Shown here: one piece after another, positions 26,323 through 33,306 of the stretch
How the letters are laid out: every line of letters starts with the position of its first letter
Position numbering within the stretch: position 1 is the stretch's first letter
Assembly: GCF_004103695.1 (NCBI RefSeq)
Contig: NZ_CP035280.1
Location: 1,984,001-2,048,000 of the forward strand
DNA length: 64,000 nucleotides
Source: Clostridium sp. JN-9
Lineage (GTDB): Bacteria; Bacillota; Clostridia; Clostridiales; Clostridiaceae
Reading direction: 5' to 3'
Notes under the pieces: generated by a model
What the model was told of the DNA's origin: nothing
Database searches by the model: none
The model's input: only the letters and a program-made list of their open reading frames with translations
Position numbers and translations under genes: made by a program

Positions 26323-26396
26323 TGAATAATTCAATCTGTTGCTGTTTCAGCCCAGCCCCACGAACCCGTTGGATTCATCGCCTGCTCAGTTTGTAC
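26303..26396 (-). ncRNA. NiCo riboswitch aptamer
   Basis: The minus strand carries the conserved blocks of the NiCo (czcD) class in order: ACTGAGCAGGC, GGGCTG, CAACAGAT and ATCTGTGGGACAGT. I recognise these from the crystallised family member. P1 can form between GTAC..ACTG and CAGT.GTAT. Known members sense Ni, Co and also Fe(II) and turn on efflux genes. It sits 110 nt before the P-type ATPase start, and the terminator overlaps its 3' side. Confidence 0.88.
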
Positions 26397-26588
26397 TGTA
26401 GATTTGTATGCAGTGCAAAGAGATATTTACATTATAATATATGTAATATTTAAAAACAAGTGTATAAAATTATATTTTTTATCAAATATGATTGATTTAT
26501 GATAATGTCTTAATATACCACATATGATTATGTCCCAAATGCAAAAAATATAGTATAATGATACCTCAAGAGAATTGAGGTGGACATA

Positions 26589-27980
26589 ATGAGAAAGGTA
26601 AATTTAACTATGAAAGAAAATGATAAATATACAACTATAAAGAAATTGGTCGAAACAAATGGAAACAAGAAGAGGGCATCCCTTTATCTAAGCTGCTCTA
26701 TTAGACATATTAATAGAATGATCAAAGGATATCAGGAACAGGGAAAGGCTTATTTTATTCATGGTAATCATGGGAGAAAACCAGTCCATACACTTGATGA
26801 TGAGACAAGACAATTAATTATTGACCTTTATCGTACCAAATACTCTGATGCTAATCTCACCCACTATTCTGAGTTATTAGAGAAGCATGAGCATATCAAA
26901 GTATCCATTAGCACCATCCGTTCAATCCTTATGCAGGAATTCATCCTGTCTCCTAAGGCTAAGCGTGCTACAAGGAAAAAGGTTAAAGCTCAATTAGAGG
27001 AATTGAAGAATGTAGCCAAATCTCCAAAAGAGGTTTCTAACATTCAGAATGCAATTATTGCAGCTGAAGATGCACACCCGAGGCGCCCTAGATGTGCTTA
27101 CATAGGTGAGATGCTCCAGATGGATGCTTCACAGCATCTTTGGTTCGGTAAGAATAAAACCCAATTACACATTGCTGTAGATGATGCTACAGGTGCTATT
27201 ATGGGAGCTTATTTTGACTCACAAGAGACCCTAAACGGGTATTACCATGTGTTACACCAGGTACTCACGGAACACGGTATCCCTTATATGTTATTTACAG
27301 ATAGACGTACTGTATTTGAATACAAAAAGAAAAAGTCCCCTTCAGTTGAAGAGGATACTTTCACTCAGTTTAGCTATGCCTGTAAACAGTTAGGCATAGG
27401 AATTAAGACAAGCAGTGTTGCCCAAGCTAAAGGGCGCGTAGAAAGAATGTTTCAGACGTTACAATCACGCCTCCCTTTAGAAATGAGGCTAGCTTGTATC
27501 AGCACAATTGAGCAAGCAAATGAATTCTTAAACTCATACATAAAAGAATTCAATGCCCAGTTTGCTTTACCAGTTGATAATATCAAATCTGTCTTTGAAA
27601 AACAACTAGATATTGAAAAAATAAATTTAACACTTGCCGTATTAACCAGTAGGAAGGTTGATAACGGAAGCTGCATCAAATTCAAGAAAAGTTATTACCT
27701 CCCTATGGATTGTAATGGATATGCTGTACATTACCGAAAAGGTACTTCAGGTATGGTAATTCAAGCCTTTGATGGTGGAATGTTCTTTTGTGTTGATGAA
27801 AAGGTATATGCTCTAGATCTATTACCAGAACATGAACTTACATCAAAAAGCTTTGACCTTGCAGCTCCTGCGGGGCAACCAAAAAAACGTTATATTCCTC
27901 CAATGAGTCATCCTTGGAAACAAGCTTCTTTTGAACGTTATCTTAAAAAGCAGAAACATAGGCAGGAAAATATAGCATAA
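26589..27980 (+). CDS. ISNCY/IS1202-like DDE transposase
   Basis: About 463 aa from ATG at 26589 (GAGGTGG upstream). An N-terminal HTH (KRASLYLSCSIRHINRMIKGYQ) is followed by an rve-type integrase core. The presumed catalytic acidic residues lie in MDASQHLWFG, LFTDRRTVFEY and KGRVERMFQ. It is on the plus strand, against its neighbours, and has higher GC than they do. I could not find convincing matching terminal inverted repeats around 26500 and 28100, so the element's ends are not defined and may be decayed. Confidence 0.85.
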   Translation: MRKVNLTMKENDKYTTIKKLVETNGNKKRASLYLSCSIRHINRMIKGYQEQGKAYFIHGNHGRKPVHTLDDETRQLIIDLYRTKYSDANLTHYSELLEKHEHIKVSISTIRSILMQEFILSPKAKRATRKKVKAQLEELKNVAKSPKEVSNIQNAIIAAEDAHPRRPRCAYIGEMLQMDASQHLWFGKNKTQLHIAVDDATGAIMGAYFDSQETLNGYYHVLHQVLTEHGIPYMLFTDRRTVFEYKKKKSPSVEEDTFTQFSYACKQLGIGIKTSSVAQAKGRVERMFQTLQSRLPLEMRLACISTIEQANEFLNSYIKEFNAQFALPVDNIKSVFEKQLDIEKINLTLAVLTSRKVDNGSCIKFKKSYYLPMDCNGYAVHYRKGTSGMVIQAFDGGMFFCVDEKVYALDLLPEHELTSKSFDLAAPAGQPKKRYIPPMSHPWKQASFERYLKKQKHRQENIA

Positions 27981-28118
27981 AAGTAAATGCCATAATATTA
28001 CTATTCCTCCTTTTAAGTATAAAACTCAGAAGGCTTATTAAGCATACCCAAAATCCAGGAAAGCCTCATTATTTATTTTAGAAGTAAAACCTAACTAAAA
28101 AGCACCAGAAAACTGGTG

Positions 28119-28652
28119 CTAATGTTTTAAATATTTTGGGACATTTTCAAAAATGCTTGACATATAGTATCCAGCAGTTTGCGCTAAATATTCAATAAAT
28201 ACCCTTTGTGCTCTGCCATTTCCCTCTCTAAACGGATGCGAAGCGTTCAATTCCCCCAAATAAAATGCTAATCTAATTATTATTTTATCTTTAGTTAACC
28301 CCATTAGATAATTTTCTTTTTGCAATTTTAAAAAAATCTCACCAGCTGCTTCCTTGATAAAAATATAATTACAGAATTGATTCCCTTTAGAAATATTAAC
28401 TGTCCTGGTTTTTCCTGCCCAAGTATAGATCTCTTTGAAAATGTGTTTATGAATATTCAATAAATGCTGAAAATCTAAATTTCCTTTTATAGGATGCATT
28501 TTCATTTCTAAAATTCTAATGGCAGTAATCTGGCGTTCTGCTTCTTCCAGTAAATCACTGTCTTTGATATTTAGTTTATTTTTTAGTATAAAGCAATTGG
28601 GATAACAATAATTGTTATCCCATTCATATTCATAATAATCGTTACCTACCAT
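28119..28652 (-). CDS. Fic-family protein (AMP-transferase toxin)
   Basis: 177 aa. The Fic core HPFREGNGRAQR (139-150) fits HPFx(D/E)GN(G/K)xxR completely. The flap region (AGKTRTVNISKGNQFCNY, ~79-96) and the N-terminal YCYPNCFILKNKL segment match VbhT-type class I Fic proteins. Such toxins transfer AMP from ATP to targets such as gyrase. The start is one base after the stop of the antitoxin gene. All catalytic residues are present, so it is probably active when free. Confidence 0.9.
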   Translation of the reverse strand: MVGNDYYEYEWDNNYCYPNCFILKNKLNIKDSDLLEEAERQITAIRILEMKMHPIKGNLDFQHLLNIHKHIFKEIYTWAGKTRTVNISKGNQFCNYIFIKEAAGEIFLKLQKENYLMGLTKDKIIIRLAFYLGELNASHPFREGNGRAQRVFIEYLAQTAGYYMSSIFENVPKYLKH

Positions 28653-28653
28653 A

Positions 28654-28827
28654 CTATAAACCTTTTTTTTGTGTATATTTTGATATCAAGTCATTAACAA
28701 TGTCTTTAGATGATCTTTCTCCTGAAGCACAACGAAATAGTAAGTCAATTTCATGTTTTTTTAATTTCAAGCCTTCAATGGCCATAGTCCCTTCGACTTC
28801 TCTTACAAATTGAATTGAGCTTCTCAT
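28654..28827 (-). CDS. VbhA-type antitoxin of the Fic pair
   Basis: 57 aa. ATG at 28827, TAG at 28654. It contains TMAIEG (14-19), matching the inhibitory motif (S/T)xxxE(G/N) of class I Fic antitoxins. In that family the glutamate blocks ATP positioning in the toxin. The rest is a helical bundle-like sequence (LKKHEIDLLFRCASGERSSKD). It precedes the Fic gene directly, as in vbhA-vbhT. The motif plus the position make this assignment strong. Confidence 0.88.
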   Translation of the reverse strand: MRSSIQFVREVEGTMAIEGLKLKKHEIDLLFRCASGERSSKDIVNDLISKYTQKKGL

Positions 28828-28859
28828 TCAATCATCCCTTCATATTTGATCTTTATTGT

Positions 28860-28887
28860 ATTATACCATAAATTACGGTCTTTTACA
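28860..28887 (-). promoter_or_regulatory. promoter of the Fic toxin-antitoxin pair
   Basis: TATAAT (28860-28865) with a weak TGTAAA -35 sixteen bases upstream on the minus strand, 33 nt before the antitoxin ATG. Confidence 0.5.
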
Positions 28888-28940
28888 CCTGGTTTTAAAT
28901 ATAATTTTTATGTTTTTATTTCGAAATTACCAACATAATT

Positions 28941-28965
28941 TGAGTGCTTCCTGGTAGCATCCGAC
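28941..28965 (+). repeat. decayed REP copy
   Basis: TGAGTGCTTCCTGG then TAGCATCCGAC differs from the core at a few positions but is in the same orientation. The surrounding 28888-29164 shows no gene, only this relic and A/T-rich sequence. Confidence 0.7.
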
Positions 28966-29164
28966 GTGCTAGACATGCTCGAACTTGCTATAAGTTAACT
29001 TATCTAGATTTTTAAATATTATTATATCAAAAACTTAACTTTACTGCATCGAAATTCTAACTTAGCTTAACTTAGTAAAATGCACACCCACCGAATCTTT
29101 TAAACTTCAGTAATTTTTTCTATGGCTATAGCCAAGTTTATTATTCTTTTCTCTAGTTCTTATT

Positions 29165-30448
29165 CTATTCTGATTTTTCAAAGTCAAATTTCTCTATATA
29201 TTGATTATCTCCTTTAGAGACAAAAGTCACTTTAATAGTATCGCCATCTTCTAAGACAGAAACCTTTTTTTTAATTTTATCTAAATCCTTCATCTGCGCG
29301 TCTTTGAATGTTTTTATTATTTTGGGAATCAGAAATTCTTTTTTGAATATTAGAACTTTTACAGGTACAACAATACTTAAATCAAATGGTTTATCCTTTA
29401 AATTTTTGATATTTTCGGTAGACTTTTCTGATATTACGAAATCAGAAGTAATATCTTGCCAGGTTCCTTTTACCTCACCATATTTTAAAGCTTCTCCTAA
29501 ATAATACACAGCTTCTAAATCATCTTTTTCGATTTGTCTAGGAATTTCAATGGTTGTATTGTAGTGCTCCTCAATAAGTATAGTATATTCTATAAAAGTA
29601 ATTTCATTATCAATATTACCAAAGTGACTATCGCAATCAAAATTATCTAAAATCCCTTCAGCTAAAACATCATCGAATTCCAATGAAGTTATTGAAAATT
29701 TGCTCTTACTTAATGAACCTTTAGTAAATCTTAAGTACTTTAAAAGAGATTTTTTAGTTACTTTTATATCTTTGTTTAGCTTCATGCTCATAATTATTTC
29801 TTTATTTGTGAGGTCAAAGACAAAATTGAACCCAATATCAATTCCCTGTTCTTTATTTGATAAAAACACTTTATTTTTTTCAATCCGGGTAATTCTTAAA
29901 AGGATATAGTCATAACTTATTTCGCTTCCTTCAATTACTATTTTATATGGTCTTGCTTCTGGAAATTCTTTAGGCTTAATCTTCCACTCTGTAGTTTTAG
30001 ACAATAAAAGCTCTATTTCGCCCTGATATGGATCAACTTCATCGCAAATCATTTTCATTAATTCTATTTTATTAATTTCAATTTCAGTTTGAGTCTTATA
30101 AGAATAATCAAGCAAATCCTTGATATTCTTAAATCCTTTATACTTATTCGCAAAACTAAATTTACCCTTTATCATGGGTGGATATTTCTCAATTGCTTCT
30201 TTGGTTAAAGGTTTACTATAAGGTACTAAATCATCTCCGATTCTTTTTATTGCAAGTGAATAATATGGATAATTCGGGTGAACAACTCCAAGCGCTTTTT
30301 CTTGCATTTTCATTACTTCCATTGCTCCATGGACATCACCTGCCATTAAACACTTTATTAATTCATCATAGGTTGTATTTTTTATCACAACACTATTTTG
30401 AATCATATCACCTTCTACATGTTTTCCCACTTGTTTATTATTTCCCAT
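29165..30448 (-). CDS. unknown protein, partner of the adjacent membrane protein
   Basis: 427 aa, not recognised. The N-terminus GKHVEGDMIQNSVV nearly repeats the C-terminal tail of the small membrane protein encoded just upstream (GKNVRGDMIQNSKV). A helical stretch (TTYDELIKCLMAGDVHGAMEVMKMQEK) follows. Residues ~60 onward are mixed alpha/beta without any motif I can name. No signal peptide or membrane helix is visible, so it is likely cytosolic. AAGGGG precedes the ATG at 30448, and the gap to the upstream stop is four bases. The island setting, next to an IS and a Fic pair, suggests a defence or stress role; that is inference only. Confidence 0.7.
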   Translation of the reverse strand: MGNNKQVGKHVEGDMIQNSVVIKNTTYDELIKCLMAGDVHGAMEVMKMQEKALGVVHPNYPYYSLAIKRIGDDLVPYSKPLTKEAIEKYPPMIKGKFSFANKYKGFKNIKDLLDYSYKTQTEIEINKIELMKMICDEVDPYQGEIELLLSKTTEWKIKPKEFPEARPYKIVIEGSEISYDYILLRITRIEKNKVFLSNKEQGIDIGFNFVFDLTNKEIIMSMKLNKDIKVTKKSLLKYLRFTKGSLSKSKFSITSLEFDDVLAEGILDNFDCDSHFGNIDNEITFIEYTILIEEHYNTTIEIPRQIEKDDLEAVYYLGEALKYGEVKGTWQDITSDFVISEKSTENIKNLKDKPFDLSIVVPVKVLIFKKEFLIPKIIKTFKDAQMKDLDKIKKKVSVLEDGDTIKVTFVSKGDNQYIEKFDFEKSE

Positions 30449-30452
30449 AGTT

Positions 30453-30635
30453 TTACCCCTTTTTCACTTTAGAGTTTTGAATCATATCTCCTCTTACATT
30501 CTTCCCTTTTTGAATATTTGTAACTTTCTTACCCGTGAAGAAACCCACAACTATGGAAGCTACTACACTAATTATGAAAGCACCCAAAGTTGTTGACGGA
30601 TCCACAATAGTAATAAATTGATCAAGTATATTCAT
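30453..30635 (-). CDS. small single-span membrane protein with GDMIQNS tail
   Basis: 60 aa. Residues ~17-35 (LGAFIISVVASIVVGFFTG) form one membrane helix, followed by a basic tail KKVTNIQKGKNVRGDMIQNS. That tail matches the N-terminus of the 427-aa protein encoded four bases downstream. The pair looks like a membrane anchor and a soluble partner that share a short motif. AGGAGG precedes the ATG. Not recognised as a known family. Confidence 0.72.
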   Translation of the reverse strand: MNILDQFITIVDPSTTLGAFIISVVASIVVGFFTGKKVTNIQKGKNVRGDMIQNSKVKKG

Positions 30636-30665
30636 AGTAGGCCTCCTTACATTAACCGAATTAAC

Positions 30666-30902
30666 TTAAGCCTTTGCTAAATGCTTAGCCCCATTATGTA
30701 TGGCGTCCAAAATCATTTCCCCTACTCCAAAGGTTGTTGTATATAATGGGTTCCTATCTCACATTCTAACTAATTGCAGCCCGCAAGCCGATGCTGTTTC
30801 AATTACTACTGTATTTTCTTTAATTATCAGTCCATACCTGGCTTCAAAGGCATTTAAGCTTTTCTTAAATGAATCTGGTGCTATTATAAACTTAGTTTTC
30901 AT
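30666..30902 (-). pseudogene. glycerate kinase remnant
   Basis: From ATG at 30902 the minus strand reads MKTKFIIAPDSFKKSLNAFEA, the N-terminus of GlxK-type glycerate kinases. It then jumps directly to VVIETASACGLQLV, which normally lies dozens of residues further on. An in-frame TGA is followed by the downstream family sequence DRNPLYTTTFGVGEMILDAI, and the frame stops at 30666. The gene therefore has an internal deletion, a premature stop and a missing C-terminal two thirds. It is non-functional and marks a decay site beside the accessory island. Confidence 0.82.
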
Positions 30903-30909
30903 CTTAAAA

Positions 30910-30959
30910 GGATGGGCGCAGAACTTATCACACCTAATAAGGTTACCCTGCGCCCATCC
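30910..30959 (-). terminator. strong hairpin after the structured RNA
   Basis: A perfect 12-bp stem GGATGGGCGCAG/CTGCGCCCATCC is extended inwards by AACCTTAT/ATAAGTT. TTTT follows on the minus strand, eight bases before the ATG of the glycerate kinase relic. It fits an intrinsic terminator or the expression platform of a leader RNA. Confidence 0.65.
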
Positions 30960-30983
30960 CTTCTTAAAAAATAAATTATGATA

Positions 30984-31105
30984 AGAGGCACTGCCAGCCG
31001 TAATTTATGACTACAAAATCGAGGGGTGGAATTTACTCTTGCAAAAAGTTAGTTTTATTTCACCCATAGGTTCATGCGCCCAAAATGGTGCTGGTTTTTG
31101 CCTCT
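30984..31105 (-). ncRNA. candidate structured non-coding RNA or leader
   Basis: The minus-strand sequence is closed by a long-range stem: AGAGGCA with TGCCTCT, then CCAGC with GCTGG inside. An inner GGGTG/CACCC pairing encloses an A-rich loop. TATAAT lies at 31115-31120 just upstream and a strong terminator just downstream, giving a transcript of about 200 nt. No open frame lies in it. I cannot match it to a known family with confidence. The clostridial raiA motif or an orphan riboswitch of the lost glycerate kinase gene are possibilities. Confidence 0.55.
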
Positions 31106-31225
31106 CTCAATTATATTATACACGTTATATGGTTAAAAATCATCAGTGTTAAACCTGTTTTAAATTTGTCAAATACCGTTTTTTCAACGATTTAGAATTA
31201 GTGGATGAAAATTCTAAATAACCTT

Positions 31226-31259
31226 CAAATTTTATTAAAGGAAGGGAAGCAGGCCTTCC
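31226..31259 (-). terminator. probable terminator of the polysaccharide operon
   Basis: GGAAGG/CCTTCC stem (31240-31245 with 31254-31259) is followed by a T-rich tail on the minus strand, just past the cpsB-like stop. Confidence 0.5.
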
Positions 31260-31278
31260 AACTTTCTCCAAGTCACAG

Positions 31279-32040
31279 TTACCATACCCAGAAAATCTTT
31301 CTCTTTTCTTTTATCTTTTCGCCGCTAAAGTAAAGACTCCCATTATTTAAAAAAGCTTTATAGTTGTTTAGTATGATTTCATAGCTGGCATTATTTTTCT
31401 GATTAACTATATTCAGTGCTTCAGAAATTTTAGGGACTCTTCTGTTATTGCTGTGAGCATCAGAGGCTACAAAGGAACAAATTCCATGCTGTATTAATAT
31501 TTCTGCAGTTTTTTCTACTTTTTTCCCGAATAGTCCAGTAATACTTCCGCTGTTAATTTGAAAATGATACTGTTCTTCTACAAATTTATTTATAAATAGT
31601 GGATTTTCAACAATATATATATACCTTTCAGGATGAGCAATAATAGGCTCTATTCCAATAATCCTCAACTCATAAAGTATGTCCATTATACTTTCATCAA
31701 ATTCAGCCATATTAAATTCCACCAGCATATATTTACTTTCATTTAAAGACCCTATAATACCTTGTTTTAAATAGTCCAAAGTGTAATTATCTATAAAAAT
31801 CTCCTGTCCCGGCAGTATTTTTATATTAAGTTCATGTTCTTTAGCAAGTTTATTTAGATATTCTACATAGCCTTCAATGTACTCATAATTTTTTTCATAG
31901 CAGCCTGTACAATAATGAGGTGTTGCTATAATATTGTCTATTCCATCATCTGCTGCTATTTTTATCATCTCCATAGACATATCGATATTCTTTGAGCCAT
32001 CATCTATATTTGGTATTATATGGCTGTGTATATCAAGCAT
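31279..32040 (-). CDS. CpsB/YwqE-type PHP protein-tyrosine phosphatase
   Basis: About 253 aa from ATG at 32040 (GGAG eight bases upstream). The PHP metal-binding motifs are MLDIHSHIIPNIDDGS, ATPHYC, PGQEIF, IIAHPERY and ASDAHSNNR. These phosphatases dephosphorylate the CpsD-type tyrosine kinase and so control capsule polymer length. It is the last gene of the polysaccharide locus; the kinase and its Wzz-like activator are encoded about 20 kb upstream at 51197-52609. Confidence 0.9.
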   Translation of the reverse strand: MLDIHSHIIPNIDDGSKNIDMSMEMIKIAADDGIDNIIATPHYCTGCYEKNYEYIEGYVEYLNKLAKEHELNIKILPGQEIFIDNYTLDYLKQGIIGSLNESKYMLVEFNMAEFDESIMDILYELRIIGIEPIIAHPERYIYIVENPLFINKFVEEQYHFQINSGSITGLFGKKVEKTAEILIQHGICSFVASDAHSNNRRVPKISEALNIVNQKNNASYEIILNNYKAFLNNGSLYFSGEKIKEKRKIFWVW

Positions 32041-32097
32041 TGTAATTCTCCAACCTCCGTCCAAACCAATTGATAATCATAGATTGTCTTACTATTT

Positions 32098-33306
32098 TTA
32101 TAATTTAACAACTTTATATAAACCTTCCTCTACATTAATATTGAATACTCCATTATTACCTTCTATTATGCCGTTGTCCGGCTGTAATATGATTACATTT
32201 TTCATGTGCAGATTAATACTTATTATCTTGTTTTTTATTTCTTTTGTACCAGTATAATTTACTTTAAATTGATTTTCACTAATTTCCTCAATGTGCACAT
32301 TATTTCTTAAAATATAGTACTCTGCCAGCTCAGTTGCCGTGCAGTACCACATATTTTTATCTTTTAAATAATTAAATATACACTTTAGACTGTCAGCATC
32401 ATCAAATATATTTGGTGTCTGCCTTCTTCCATCATCTCTTGCAGGAGAGATGTGCTCCTGAATGCTTATAATAAGATTATTCTTTATAAGAAAATCTATT
32501 TCTTTGAGCTTTTTATTTATAAGATAGTGCTTTAAAATAATTTTAATATTGCCCTGTAGTGTTTTTTTATCAGCATTAAAAATACCTGTCAGCAGTGCTC
32601 CATTTAAAGTGGTTGGTATGTCCACCACATTATTTATGCCAAAAGTTTTAATATCAAAATTTGTAATAGGGTTAAAATCACTGCCTGCAATGCTGCAGTT
32701 TTTTTGTTCAGTTAAGGCTCTGTTATAAAATCTGCACCACCACATAAATGATGTTTTATCTATGCTTTCATCTGAAAAATCATTTGATTCATAGCCGCAG
32801 TATTTCCCCCCATTTGGATAGCAGCCAAATACATCTTTATAGATTTCCTTTCCCTTATTTATGGTTTCCACTGCCTCATTAATGTCTTTATAAAGCTGCC
32901 ATTCCTGTTTAAAATCATTTCTTGTTTCACCAGGTTTTCCATGGGTTGTACCGTGATATGCAATTTCAAATTTTCCACTATCATTAATGGATTTAAAAAA
33001 AGCCTTTGTTTCACCGTCACAGTTTAGCATTTTGCTAATGGATTTAATTTCAGGTGACTGCACCATTCCAGCCCTGATACCCATGGGAACAAAAAAAGTT
33101 GTTTTAACATAGGTGAAATCCTTTAAAATGACTTCATTTAAAAATCTGAAGGAGGAATTTTCACCATTTTTCCCATAGCCCCAGTCCTCCTCCAGATCTA
33201 TTTTACCATTGCCATTAACATCCACCCATACATTTGCCAGATCATCAATTAATAAAAGCACTGGACTCACAGAGTTGTTATACCATTTACATATATGAAT
33301 ATTCAT
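32098..33306 (-). CDS. polysaccharide-deacetylase-like (NodB-fold) protein
   Basis: 402 aa. The LLLIDDLANVWVD start has the conserved aspartates of NodB-type deacetylases. AYHGTTHG (~115) supplies the metal-binding histidines in H-x(3)-H spacing. An Asp-rich insert VNGNGKIDLEEDW near residue 32 looks like a dockerin/EF-type calcium loop. No signal peptide is evident, so it may act on a lipid-linked glycan in the cytoplasm. The start overlaps the flippase stop (ATGA). Close members are often annotated only as hypothetical, so the deacetylase activity is inference. Confidence 0.6.
   Translation of the reverse strand: MNIHICKWYNNSVSPVLLLIDDLANVWVDVNGNGKIDLEEDWGYGKNGENSSFRFLNEVILKDFTYVKTTFFVPMGIRAGMVQSPEIKSISKMLNCDGETKAFFKSINDSGKFEIAYHGTTHGKPGETRNDFKQEWQLYKDINEAVETINKGKEIYKDVFGCYPNGGKYCGYESNDFSDESIDKTSFMWWCRFYNRALTEQKNCSIAGSDFNPITNFDIKTFGINNVVDIPTTLNGALLTGIFNADKKTLQGNIKIILKHYLINKKLKEIDFLIKNNLIISIQEHISPARDDGRRQTPNIFDDADSLKCIFNYLKDKNMWYCTATELAEYYILRNNVHIEEISENQFKVNYTGTKEIKNKIISINLHMKNVIILQPDNGIIEGNNGVFNINVEEGLYKVVKL

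Noticed and set aside
30700-30981. Plus-strand 93-codon frame
   Set aside because: It is antisense to the glycerate kinase relic and the terminator hairpin; no family resemblance or ribosome binding site.
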